From Pseudomonadota bacterium (lineage in GTDB: Bacteria > Pseudomonadota > Gammaproteobacteria > Xanthomonadales > Rhodanobacteraceae), in the NCBI GenBank assembly GCA_023412995.1, contig JAEZQS010000345.1:1-27023 (forward strand): a stretch of DNA of 27,023 nt. Reading direction: 5' to 3'. A program made the position numbers and the translations under genes. Numbering within the stretch: the stretch's first letter is position 1; each line of letters opens with the position of its first letter. The notes below the pieces were generated by a model. The model had not been told where the DNA came from. It made no database searches and saw nothing but the letters and a program-made list of their open reading frames with translations. This document shows, piece after piece, positions 20,065-27,023 of this stretch.

Positions 20065-20730
20065 ATGCGCCCGATCGCGCTGCTTGCCCTGACGCTGCTC
20101 GCGCTGCTTGCGCTGCCCCTGCAGGCGGCGACGCCGGACGCGGCGCGCTCCCGGATGGAGGCCTTTGCCGAAGGGCTCCACTCGGTCAGTGCCCGCTTCA
20201 GCCAGTCGGTGACCGACGCCAATGGGCGCCAGGGCGAGGAGTCCTCCGGAACACTGGCGCTGGAGGCGCCGCGCCAGTTCCGCTGGGAAACCACGGCGCC
20301 GTGGCAGCAGACGATCGTCGCCGACGGCCGCCGCGTGTGGGTGTACGAGCCAGACCTGCAGCAGGTCTCGGTGCGTGACCAGGGCGCCGCCGAGGCACAC
20401 AGTCCGCTGACGGTGCTGACCGACCTCGGCCAGCTGGACGCGCAGTTCACCACCAGCGAAGCAGGCACCCGTGACGGGCTTGCCTGGCTGAAGCTGGTGC
20501 CGAAGGCGGCGGAACCCGAATTCGATTACGCCGAACTCGGCTTCGACGACGCCACCCTGCGCCGCATGGTGTTCCGCGATGCACTCGGCAACACCACCCG
20601 CATCGCCTTCAGCGACTGGAAGCGCAATCCGGCGCTCGCGCCGGGTACCTTCCGCTTCACGCCGCCGGAAGGAGTCGACGTGGTCGGCAACACGCGGCCG
20701 GACGCGGACGTCTTCCCGGTCGGCAACTGA
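20065..20730 (+). CDS. lolA: Outer-membrane lipoprotein carrier LolA
   Basis: A 221-residue periplasmic chaperone that carries lipoproteins from LolCDE to LolB. The first 22 residues form a signal peptide rich in Leu and Ala, with probable cleavage after LQA. The mature part shows the LolA pattern: VSARFSQSVTD, GTLALEAPRQFRWETTAPWQ, TIVADGRRVWVYEPDLQQVSV and SPLTVL. The conserved Arg in QFRWE, needed for lipoprotein release in E. coli, is present. The ATG at 20065 is used because the frame upstream overlaps the CBS gene and would bury the signal peptide; no good ribosome-binding site is seen. The expected neighbour rarA is not downstream; instead a convergent FadJ-like gene ends 36 bp away. 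Confidence 0.95.
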   Translation: MRPIALLALTLLALLALPLQAATPDAARSRMEAFAEGLHSVSARFSQSVTDANGRQGEESSGTLALEAPRQFRWETTAPWQQTIVADGRRVWVYEPDLQQVSVRDQGAAEAHSPLTVLTDLGQLDAQFTTSEAGTRDGLAWLKLVPKAAEPEFDYAELGFDDATLRRMVFRDALGNTTRIAFSDWKRNPALAPGTFRFTPPEGVDVVGNTRPDADVFPVGN

Positions 20731-20765
20731 CGACAGGCGCCGCGCGGGATCGCCGGTGGTGCCGC

Positions 20766-22838
20766 TCAGTCGTGCGCCGTGGTGTTCCCGGCCGGCTGCA
20801 GCCGCGCATCTTCCCAGCCGGGGCGCGGTGCGAAGCGCTCGCCGTGGCTGCGCGCCAGTTCGCCGAGCCGCGCGACCAGCGCCTCTGCGCCGCGTTCGCG
20901 GATGTACTGGATGGGTCCGCCGCGGAATGGCGCGAAGCCGGTGCCGAAGATGACGCCCGCGTCGAGCAGGTCGGCATCCTCGACGACGCCATCGTGCAGG
21001 CAGGCCACGGCCTCGTTCAGCAGCGGCAGTACCAGGCGATCCTGCAGGTCCGCGGGCGCGACATGGTCCGCAGGGACCTCCGGCTTCTGCGGCTTGCCTT
21101 CCTTCCAGGGATAGAAGCCTTCGCCGTCCTTCTTGCCCCGCTTGCCGCCGGCGACGAGCTCGCTTAATCGTGGCGGAATTTCCAGGCCGAGGAACGGTCC
21201 CAGCTCGGCGCCAACCGAGGCCGCCACGTCGAGGCCAATGGTATCGATCAGCTCGATCGGCCCCATCGGCATGCCGAAGTGCCTGGCCGCCTTGTCGATC
21301 ACCGGGCCGGGGACGCCGTCGCTCCAGGCGCGTGCGGCTTCGAGCAGGTAGGGCATCAGGATGCGGTTGACCAGAAAGCCCGGGGTGCCGGCAACGGCCA
21401 CCGGCAACTTGTCGAGCGCCCTGGCGAAGGCGAACGCGCGCGCCAGCACGGCCTCTTCCAGGCGATCGTGGCGGACGATCTCGACCAGCGGCATGGATGC
21501 AACCGGATTGAAGTAGTGCAGGCCGAGGAAGCGGCCGGGCCGCGTGACCGCTGCTCGCAGGGTGTCCAGCGGGATGCTGGAGGTGTTGGTGGCGAGCAGC
21601 GCCTCGTCCTTCAGGCGCGGTTCGTCCGCACGATAGAGCGCCTCCTTCGCCTCGGCATTCTCGTAGATCGCCTCGATCAGGAGGTCCGCTTCCTCGATGC
21701 CGTTGCCCTCGACGTCGGCGCGCAGGCGCGAACGCGCCGGATCGATGCGCTCGGGCGACTTCAGCTTCTTCGTGAACAGCGCCTGCGCGCGGTCGAGCGC
21801 GGGCTGCACGAACTCCATCGCGCGATCCTGCAACGTGACCTCGAAGCCGCGCAGCGCGCACCAGGCGGCGATGTCCCCGCCCATCACGCCTGCGCCGACC
21901 ACGTGCACGTGGCGGATGCCGTGTGCGGCCCCGCCTGCCTGCGACTTCAGCCGCTCCTGCAGGAAGAACACCCGCACCAGGTTGCGCGCCGTTGGCGTGG
22001 TGGCGAGCCGTGCCACCGCGCGCGCCTCGAGCTTCAGGCGCGCAGCGATGCTGCTGCCGCCGCGTCGCCAGGTCTCGATCAGGGCGAACGGCGCCGGATA
22101 GTGTTCCTTGCGCACCTTGGCGCTGGTCTGGCGCACGAGCACCGGCGCCAGCGCCTGGCGCGCGGCCCAGGTGTTGCTGGCCCAGGCCAGCGTGCGCTGC
22201 GCGAGCGGGCGCGTGGGCGGATGGCGGATCAGCTCCTTCGCCGCCTGCACCAGCAGTTCGGGCGAGGTGACGCGGTCGACCAGCCCCATGTCCTTCGCGC
22301 TTTCCGCCGACACGCTGCGGCCGGTCAGCATCAGGTCCATCGCCGCCGGTGCGCCGATCAGGCGCGGCAGGCGCGCGCTGCCGCCCCAGCCGGGGAAGAT
22401 GCCGAGCTTGATCTCCGGCAGGGCGATGCGGGTGGACGGGTCGCGCGAGGCCACCCGCCAGCGGCAGGCCAGTGCCAGCTCGGTGCCGCCGCCCATGCAG
22501 TAGCCGTGGATCGCCGCCACGGTGGGGCAGCTCAGTTCGGACAGGCGCTGCAGCACGCGCTGGCCGTTCTCCAGCGTGTCCTGGATCGTGCCGCTGCGTG
22601 CGTAGCCTTCGAACTCGCGCAGGTCGGCGCCGGCAATGAAGCCCGCCGGCTTGCCCGAATGGATCACCACGCCGCGCGGCGGCTCGAAGGAAAGGCGTTC
22701 GACGAGGTCGGAGAGCTCGTCCATCACCGCGCGGCTCATGGCGTTGACGCTGGCGCCAGCCCGGTCGAACGTGAGGATGACGATGCCGTCCTCGTCGCTG
22801 GCGGTCTGCCAGTGCTGGAAACGCAGGCCTTCGAACAT
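20766..22838 (-). CDS. fadJ: Fatty-oxidation complex alpha subunit, FadJ-like
   Basis: A 690-residue fusion of enoyl-CoA hydratase and L-3-hydroxyacyl-CoA dehydrogenase for beta-oxidation. The crotonase half (about 1-190) has MGGGTELALAC and LPEIKLGIFPGWGGS, with E120 and E142 as the catalytic pair; the 22-residue spacing is that of FadJ rather than the 20 of FadB. The dehydrogenase half begins with the NAD motif VVGAGVMGG (313-321) and has HYFNPVASMPLVEIV with the catalytic His and Glu, then GFLVNRIL and PMGPIELIDTIGLDV. The ATG at 22838 has GGAG 7 nt upstream. No thiolase (fadA/fadI) lies next to it in the window. It is convergent with lolA and divergent from the Ycf46-N-like gene. The exact chain-length preference is unknown. 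Confidence 0.9.
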   Translation of the reverse strand: MFEGLRFQHWQTASDEDGIVILTFDRAGASVNAMSRAVMDELSDLVERLSFEPPRGVVIHSGKPAGFIAGADLREFEGYARSGTIQDTLENGQRVLQRLSELSCPTVAAIHGYCMGGGTELALACRWRVASRDPSTRIALPEIKLGIFPGWGGSARLPRLIGAPAAMDLMLTGRSVSAESAKDMGLVDRVTSPELLVQAAKELIRHPPTRPLAQRTLAWASNTWAARQALAPVLVRQTSAKVRKEHYPAPFALIETWRRGGSSIAARLKLEARAVARLATTPTARNLVRVFFLQERLKSQAGGAAHGIRHVHVVGAGVMGGDIAAWCALRGFEVTLQDRAMEFVQPALDRAQALFTKKLKSPERIDPARSRLRADVEGNGIEEADLLIEAIYENAEAKEALYRADEPRLKDEALLATNTSSIPLDTLRAAVTRPGRFLGLHYFNPVASMPLVEIVRHDRLEEAVLARAFAFARALDKLPVAVAGTPGFLVNRILMPYLLEAARAWSDGVPGPVIDKAARHFGMPMGPIELIDTIGLDVAASVGAELGPFLGLEIPPRLSELVAGGKRGKKDGEGFYPWKEGKPQKPEVPADHVAPADLQDRLVLPLLNEAVACLHDGVVEDADLLDAGVIFGTGFAPFRGGPIQYIRERGAEALVARLGELARSHGERFAPRPGWEDARLQPAGNTTAHD

Positions 22839-22869
22839 GGCAGGCTCCGGTGGACGGCAGGGGGATGGC

Positions 22870-22875
22870 TATAAT
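22870..22875 (+). promoter_or_regulatory. -10 TATAAT upstream of the Ycf46-N-like gene
   Basis: A perfect TATAAT lies 46 nt before the GTG start of the following gene. The best -35-like hexamer (TGGACG, 22851-22856) is only 13 nt away, so the -35 is unresolved. Confidence 0.45.
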
Positions 22876-22900
22876 CCCGGCAAGCCGTGCACCGGGTCAA
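22871..22900 (-). promoter_or_regulatory. Candidate fadJ promoter, overlapping the divergent one
   Basis: The minus strand has TTGACC (plus 22895-22900), an 18-nt spacer and GATTAT (plus 22871-22876), about 33 nt before the fadJ ATG. The -10 overlaps the TATAAT used in the opposite direction, so the two transcripts may compete for polymerase. Confidence 0.4.
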
Positions 22901-22921
22901 TGCGGCCACCAAGGGGGCAAC

Positions 22922-23410
22922 GTGGTCGAAGTCCAGCTGGAATTGCCGCGCGTGCAGAAGCTGCTCGATCGCATCGTTCGGGCGGAGCAGCCGCTGGTCG
23001 CGCTGGATGCGCCCGACGCCGCCGAGATCGTGGTGCAGCTGCGCATGCTGTCCATGCGCGCGGGCATCTCGATCTATGCCTGGGAACCGGAAGGCGGCCT
23101 GCGTCCTCTGCGCGAAAGCGGCCTCAGCGTTCCCGGTTCCAAGCGGCTGACCGATGCCTTGCGCTACGTGCTGCAGAGCACCCACTTCGGCGTCTACGTC
23201 TTCACCGGGTTCGCGGCGCACATGAATCCGCCCGACACGTTGTTGTTGCGACGGATTTCGCGCCTGCCGGACGACAGCGGGCGCAGAATCGTGTTCGTCG
23301 ACGAACAGGTGGTGCTGCCGGAGGAACTGGACGGGATGTTCGAGCGCCTTGCGTTTGCCGAAGACGGGCAGCGTTGCCTGCGGTTGCGGGACGGGCGCTG
23401 GGTCGCGTGA
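22922..23410 (+). CDS. Ycf46-type N-terminal-domain-like protein, no ATPase core
   Basis: A 162-residue protein of uncertain function. Its spacing of features resembles the N-terminal domain of Ycf46-like AAA proteins: EQPLVALDAPDAAEIVVQL (22-40), GISIYAWEPEGGLRPL (48-63), FGVYVFTGFAAHM (89-101), and RRIVFVDEQVVLPEEL (121-136), where the family reads like PLIYLxTxEExR, LYVWSxTRGLR, xYVLKDFH and LVxxSPxLxLPxEL. That match is from memory of the family pattern. There is no Walker A and the AAA module is absent, so it cannot be an ATPase itself. The start is GTG at 22922 with AAGGGGG upstream; the open frame begins earlier but without a ribosome-binding site. Its stop overlaps the start of the next gene as GTGA, so the two proteins are probably made together and may interact. 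A degenerate receiver-like sensor domain is an alternative reading. Confidence 0.6.
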   Translation: MVEVQLELPRVQKLLDRIVRAEQPLVALDAPDAAEIVVQLRMLSMRAGISIYAWEPEGGLRPLRESGLSVPGSKRLTDALRYVLQSTHFGVYVFTGFAAHMNPPDTLLLRRISRLPDDSGRRIVFVDEQVVLPEELDGMFERLAFAEDGQRCLRLRDGRWVA

Positions 23411-26004
23411 GCCGCGCGGTCACCGATGGCCGTGGCGCGGCGCTGATCGTCGCCGCGGACCGCGAGGATCGCCGCGTGCTGTTCGACGCGCTGGACGCGC
23501 AGGCGTTCGAGGCGATCTATTCCGCCCGCGACGTCGCCCAGGCGCGCGGCTTCCTCGACACCGACGTGGTGCTGGACCTGGTGCTGCTGGAGTTCAGCGA
23601 GGATCCGCGCGAGGCGCTCGCCTTCTGCGACGAGTTGCGCGTGCATGCGCAGTCGGACGTGCCGGTGATCGGCATCCTCGGCAGTCGCGGCGGTGCCTGG
23701 CGGAGCGGCCGCACGCCGGCGGGGCTGATCGAATGGATCGCGCGGCCGGTGGCGCCGGACGATGCGCTGGCCCGCATCAAGGTGGCGCTGGCGGCGTGCA
23801 GCACCGGCGCGGTGCGCAGCACCCCGGCCGCCGCCGAGCGCTACCAGTTCGCCTTCGACGGCAGCCTCGACGAGCTTGCCATCGTGGAGCCCGGCAGTGG
23901 GCGCATCCTCGAGGTCAATGCCGCCTTCGTGCAGCGCTCCGGCTGGCCGCGGGCGACGATCCTCGCCGGGCGCATCGATGGATTCGACCTCGACATCCCG
24001 CGCGAACAGCGTATCGCGCTGGCGCGCCGCCTCGAGCGGGACGGCAGCGTGCAGGTGCGCGCGGCCAAGCCACGCGCCGACGGCACCAGCTATCCGGTCG
24101 ACCTTCACGTGCGCCTGGCGGTGCACGACGGGCGGGTGGTGCACTTCTATCTGTTCCGCGACGCCGCGGCGCTGGCGTCGCTGGAGCAGACCCTTGCCGC
24201 GCTGGCGCGGATGGCGCGGCCGGGCGCGCACGACAACGGCTTCGAGCAGGTGTTGCGGGTCCTGGTGGACTGGCTGTCGCTCGACTTCGCCGCGCTGGTG
24301 GAAACGCCCGCCGATCCGGCCAGCGGCATGCAGGTACTGGTGCTCTACCGGCGCTTCGGCTCGTCCGGTGAGGCCGAGCCGCTGGCCGACCCGGCGCTGC
24401 AGCACGTGCTGGAAGGCAACGAGATCGTGGTGGCGGAAAGCGCCTGGCGCGGCACCGTGGTGGGGCCCTCGCTGCGTGACCAGCGGTTCGAGTGCCTGGT
24501 GGGCTTGCCCCTGCTCGGCGAACGCCACGCGCGCCGGGGCGCGTTGCTGCTGGCGCGGCGCAGCGCGCTGGCGGCACCGGAACAGGCAATGGAGGGGATC
24601 CGCGTGGCGGCGCACCTGCTCGCGCGCGAGCTGGAGCTGCGCCACGCCCGTGCCCAGGGCCGGGCGGTCGGCTTGCGCGATCCGCTCACCGGCCTGCCCA
24701 ACCGGCTGCTGTTCAACGATCGCCTCGCCTCGGCGATCCAGGAAGCGCATCGCTCCAGCGAGATGTTCGCGGTGGTGTTCGTCGACCTCGACCGCTTCAA
24801 GAACATCAACGATTCGCTGGGCCACGCGGTCGGCGACCAGGTGCTTTCGGCCGTGTCGCGGCGCCTGCGTGGCAGCGTGCGCGGCTCTGACACGGTCGCC
24901 CGCTACGCCGGCGACGAGTTCACCCTGATCCTGCGCCACATCGTGCAGCGCGAGGACGTGGTGCGCATCGCCGAGAAGATCGTGCGCGCGATGGAGGCGC
25001 CGCTGCAGCTCGCCGGCGGGCTGGAGCTCAACATCACCGCGTCGCTCGGGCTCAGCTTCTATCCCGACGACGCCACCGATGCCGAGCGCCTGCTCAAGCA
25101 TGCCGATGTCGCCATGTACTCGGCCAAGGGCATGGGCCGCAACAATTTCCAGGCCTACGTCGCGGTGCCGGAAGAGTCGCACCAGCAACGCCTCGCGCTG
25201 GAGTCCAAGTTGCGCCAGGCGGAGAAGAACGGCGAGCTGCGCGTGTTCTACCAGCCGCAGATCGACGGCCGCAGCGAGGACATCATCGGCATGGAGGCGC
25301 TGATCCGCTGGGAGCACCCGGAGCTCGGCATGATCAGCCCGGGGTTCTTCATCCCGCTGGCGGAGGAGTCCGGCCTGATCGTGCCGGTGGGCGAATGGAT
25401 CCTGCGCGCGGCCTGCCGCGACACGCGCGACTGGCACCATCGCTACGGCCTGCCGCTGCGGGTCGGGGTGAACCTCTCGCCGCTGCAGCTGCGCCAGCCC
25501 GGCTTCGTCGAGCGGGTGGCGTCGGTGCTGGAGGAAACCGGGCTCGACCCGCGCCAGCTCGACCTGGAGGTGACCGAGAGCATCAGCATGAAATCGATCC
25601 CCGGCCTGCTGGAGACCCTGCACGGCCTGCGTGGCCTCGGCTGCAGCATCTCGATCGACGACTTCGGCACGGGGCAGTCCTCGCTGGATTACATCAAGCG
25701 CTTTCCGGCCGACCGCATCAAGATCGACCAGGCCTTCGTGCGCAACATCGGCGTGGACCCCGACGACGAGGCGATCGTGCGGGCGACCATCTCGATGGCG
25801 CACAATCTCAACCGCCAGGTGGTCGCCGAAGGGGTGGAGATCGAGCAACACCTGGAGTTCCTGCGCGAGCAGGGCTGCGAGGTGCTGCAGGGGTTCCTGT
25901 TCTGCCGGCCGGTGCCGCCGGCCACGTTCGAGAACCTGCTGAAGGATCGCGCGCGCGTGCTGGGCACGCCCGGCGCGCCGCCCGGCCCGCCGGCGCGTGC
26001 TTGA
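23407..26004 (+). CDS. Pseudoreceiver-PAS-GAF-GGDEF-EAL protein, probable c-di-GMP phosphodiesterase
   Basis: An 865-residue cytoplasmic protein without membrane segments. Residues about 10-128 look like a response-regulator receiver, but the phosphoacceptor Asp is Glu (E62 in LVLLEFSED) and the usual Lys is R113. A PAS-like domain (about 140-255) and a GAF-like region (about 270-415) follow. The GGDEF domain (about 430-590) has AGDEF at 501-505 with the inhibitory I-site RGSD (492-495) five residues upstream. The EAL domain (about 605-850) keeps E630-A-L, the metal and catalytic residues in EVTES (721-725), DDFGTG (751-756), K772 and E808, so c-di-GMP hydrolysis is likely; cyclase activity is doubtful but AGDEF is not always dead. 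The start is GTG at 23407, overlapping the upstream stop by 4 bp. rpoE follows 106 bp later. The signal and the output are unknown. Confidence 0.88.
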   Translation: MSRAVTDGRGAALIVAADREDRRVLFDALDAQAFEAIYSARDVAQARGFLDTDVVLDLVLLEFSEDPREALAFCDELRVHAQSDVPVIGILGSRGGAWRSGRTPAGLIEWIARPVAPDDALARIKVALAACSTGAVRSTPAAAERYQFAFDGSLDELAIVEPGSGRILEVNAAFVQRSGWPRATILAGRIDGFDLDIPREQRIALARRLERDGSVQVRAAKPRADGTSYPVDLHVRLAVHDGRVVHFYLFRDAAALASLEQTLAALARMARPGAHDNGFEQVLRVLVDWLSLDFAALVETPADPASGMQVLVLYRRFGSSGEAEPLADPALQHVLEGNEIVVAESAWRGTVVGPSLRDQRFECLVGLPLLGERHARRGALLLARRSALAAPEQAMEGIRVAAHLLARELELRHARAQGRAVGLRDPLTGLPNRLLFNDRLASAIQEAHRSSEMFAVVFVDLDRFKNINDSLGHAVGDQVLSAVSRRLRGSVRGSDTVARYAGDEFTLILRHIVQREDVVRIAEKIVRAMEAPLQLAGGLELNITASLGLSFYPDDATDAERLLKHADVAMYSAKGMGRNNFQAYVAVPEESHQQRLALESKLRQAEKNGELRVFYQPQIDGRSEDIIGMEALIRWEHPELGMISPGFFIPLAEESGLIVPVGEWILRAACRDTRDWHHRYGLPLRVGVNLSPLQLRQPGFVERVASVLEETGLDPRQLDLEVTESISMKSIPGLLETLHGLRGLGCSISIDDFGTGQSSLDYIKRFPADRIKIDQAFVRNIGVDPDDEAIVRATISMAHNLNRQVVAEGVEIEQHLEFLREQGCEVLQGFLFCRPVPPATFENLLKDRARVLGTPGAPPGPPARA

Positions 26005-26038
26005 CGGCGCCTGCCGCAGCCCCATGTTGCAGGGTCCA

Positions 26039-26066
26039 CGAACTATTCCCGCCGGACGCGGTCAAG
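26039..26066 (+). promoter_or_regulatory. Candidate sigma-E-type promoter upstream of rpoE
   Basis: CGAACT (26039-26044) resembles the sigma-E/AlgU -35 (GAACTT), and TCAAG (26062-26066) 17 nt later resembles its -10 (TCAAA/TCTGA). It sits 45 nt before the rpoE start, where autoregulation is known in relatives. Match is partial. Confidence 0.35.
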
Positions 26067-26110
26067 GTGTGCATGCCTGACCACGCCGGCAAACTGGGAG
26101 ATCGGCCCGG

Positions 26111-26695
26111 ATGGGCGAAAGCGACTTGGATCGGGCGCTGGTCGAGCGCGTCCAGAAAGGCGACCGGCGTGCGTTCGACCTGCTCGTCAGGAAGTACCAG
26201 CACAAGCTCGTCAGCGTCATCTCCCGCTACGTCAACGACTGGAGCGAATGCCAGGACGTGGCGCAGGAGTCGTTCGTGCGCGCCTACCGCGCCATCGGCT
26301 CGTTCCGCGGCGACGCGCAGTTCTATACCTGGCTCTACAAGATCGCCGTCAACACCGCCAAGAACCACCTCGTGTCGCAGGGCCGCCGCCCTCCCACCGA
26401 GGACATCGCGGTGGAAGATGCCGTGCAGTTCGACGGCGCGACCCGGCTGCACGAGTCGGCGACGCCCGAGCGCGAACTCATGCGCGAGGAGATTGAACGA
26501 ACCGTGTTTGCCACGGTCGAAAGACTGCCCGAGGAGCTCCGGACCGCCATCACGCTGCGCGAGGTCGACGGCTTGAGCTACGAGGAAATCGCGGAAGCGA
26601 TGAACTGCCCCATCGGCACCGTGAGATCCCGCATCTTCCGTGCCCGCGAGGCGATCGACGACCAGTTGCGCCCCTTGCTGTCGGAGGAACCCTAG
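26111..26695 (+). CDS. rpoE: Extracytoplasmic-function sigma factor RpoE/AlgU
   Basis: A 194-residue ECF sigma factor of the RpoE/AlgU group controlling envelope-stress genes. Region 2 shows ALVERVQKGDRRAFDLLVRK, VARKxx-like DWSECQDVAQESFVRAYRA and SFRGDAQFYTWLYKIAVNTA, including the -10 recognition part. Region 4 shows LPEELRTAITLREVDGLSYE and EEIAEAMNCPIGTVRSRIFR, the -35 helix-turn-helix. The linker is rich in acidic residues, as in E. coli RpoE. The ATG at 26111 gives the family N-terminus MGESDLDRALVERVQKGD; GGGAG lies 11 nt upstream. It is followed 5 bp later by the anti-sigma gene, the usual arrangement. Confidence 0.96.
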   Translation: MGESDLDRALVERVQKGDRRAFDLLVRKYQHKLVSVISRYVNDWSECQDVAQESFVRAYRAIGSFRGDAQFYTWLYKIAVNTAKNHLVSQGRRPPTEDIAVEDAVQFDGATRLHESATPERELMREEIERTVFATVERLPEELRTAITLREVDGLSYEEIAEAMNCPIGTVRSRIFRAREAIDDQLRPLLSEEP

Positions 26696-26700
26696 GCGCC

Positions 26701-27023
26701 ATGAACGAGATCCACGAACACCTGTCGGCCCTCATGGATGGCGAGCTGGAGCGCGACCGCATGCGCTTCCTGCTGAAGCGCATCGGCAGCGATGCCGAAC
26801 TCCCGCGGCGCTGGAGCCGCTACCACCTCGCACGCCAGGCGCTGCGGCGCCAGCACGCGGCGGCCATCGCGCCCGGTTTCGCCGAGGCGGTCTTCGCGCG
26901 CCTGGAACAGGAGCCGGCCAGCCGGTCCGTCCACGCTGGCGCCAATTGGCTGCGCTGGGGCGCGGGCGGCGCCATGGCGGCTTCGGTGGCCGTAGCGGCG
27001 CTGGTGTTGACCCGGCCCACCGC
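26701..27023 (+). CDS. rseA: Anti-sigma-E factor RseA/MucA, partial
   Basis: The first 107 residues of a membrane anti-sigma factor, cut by the window edge. The N-terminal cytoplasmic domain (EHLSALMDGELERDRMRFLL, then WSRYHLARQALRRQ) is the sigma-binding RseA fold. A membrane segment starts near residue 84 (WLRWGAGGAMAASVAVAALV). The periplasmic part, cleaved by DegS/AlgW in relatives, is beyond the edge. In the resting cell it would hold RpoE at the inner membrane. It starts 5 bp after the rpoE stop codon, so the two are co-transcribed. Confidence 0.9.
   Translation, partial: MNEIHEHLSALMDGELERDRMRFLLKRIGSDAELPRRWSRYHLARQALRRQHAAAIAPGFAEAVFARLEQEPASRSVHAGANWLRWGAGGAMAASVAVAALVLTRPT

Noticed and set aside
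20731..20765. Terminator between lolA and fadJ
   Set aside because: Only a weak, mismatched GC stem could be drawn and no T-tract is present, so it was not listed.

Overview
The window is GC-rich (roughly 70% by eye), densely coding bacterial chromosome. Gene content and order point to a gammaproteobacterium of the Xanthomonadales/Lysobacterales. Two patterns support this. The left third carries aconitase (rpfA), a FadD-type ligase (rpfB) and a DSF-synthase-like crotonase (rpfF), the gene set of the Xanthomonas rpf cluster. The middle carries the conserved gammaproteobacterial string nudJ-mnmA-hflD, clpS-clpA-infA-aat, trxB, ftsK, lolA. The genus cannot be named from this sequence alone. No rRNA, tRNA, IS element, prophage or CRISPR array was seen.

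Layout. (1) Positions 68-6973 hold the rpf-type region: rpfF (-), a single-domain PilZ gene (+), rpfB/fadD (-), a small lipoprotein gene (+) and acnA/rpfA (-). The sensor and response-regulator genes rpfC and rpfG are not in the window; they may lie to the left of base 1. A long imperfect palindrome of GGGGCTAG-like units separates the lipoprotein gene from acnA. (2) Positions 7232-9548 hold nudJ-mnmA-hflD (-): HMP-PP/Nudix hydrolase, tRNA 2-thiouridylase and the HflD membrane-associated protein. (3) Positions 9663-12329 hold clpS-clpA (+), which converge on infA (-) across a strong hairpin. (4) Positions 12749-15643 form a tight minus-strand unit, trxB, a FemAB/GNAT-like protein and aat, with a 7-bp gap and a 4-bp overlap. 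(5) Positions 15858-20730 (+) hold alanine dehydrogenase, ftsK, a CBS-pair protein and lolA. Compared with the enterobacterial order, ald sits where lrp would be, the FemAB-like gene sits where cydDC would be, and the CBS gene is inserted between ftsK and lolA. (6) A FadJ-like multifunctional beta-oxidation gene (-) converges on lolA. (7) Positions 22922-26004 (+) are a translationally coupled pair: a small protein resembling the N-terminal domain of Ycf46-type AAA proteins, and a large pseudoreceiver-PAS-GAF-GGDEF-EAL protein. (8) The window ends with rpoE/algU and the start of rseA/mucA (truncated by the edge).

How the genes work together. The left side is predicted to make (RpfF) and turn over (RpfB) a cis-2-unsaturated fatty acid signal. 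In known DSF systems the output runs through c-di-GMP, and here a PilZ c-di-GMP receptor gene is inserted between rpfB and rpfF, divergent from rpfF. The right side carries a probable c-di-GMP phosphodiesterase whose receiver domain lacks the phosphoacceptor Asp. ClpS, ClpA and Aat make up the N-degron pathway. The remaining genes are housekeeping: translation initiation, tRNA thiolation, thioredoxin reduction, chromosome segregation, lipoprotein export and envelope stress response.

The points most worth following up are the PilZ gene embedded in the rpf cluster with a back-to-back promoter region, and the coupled Ycf46-N-like / pseudoreceiver-GGDEF-EAL pair.
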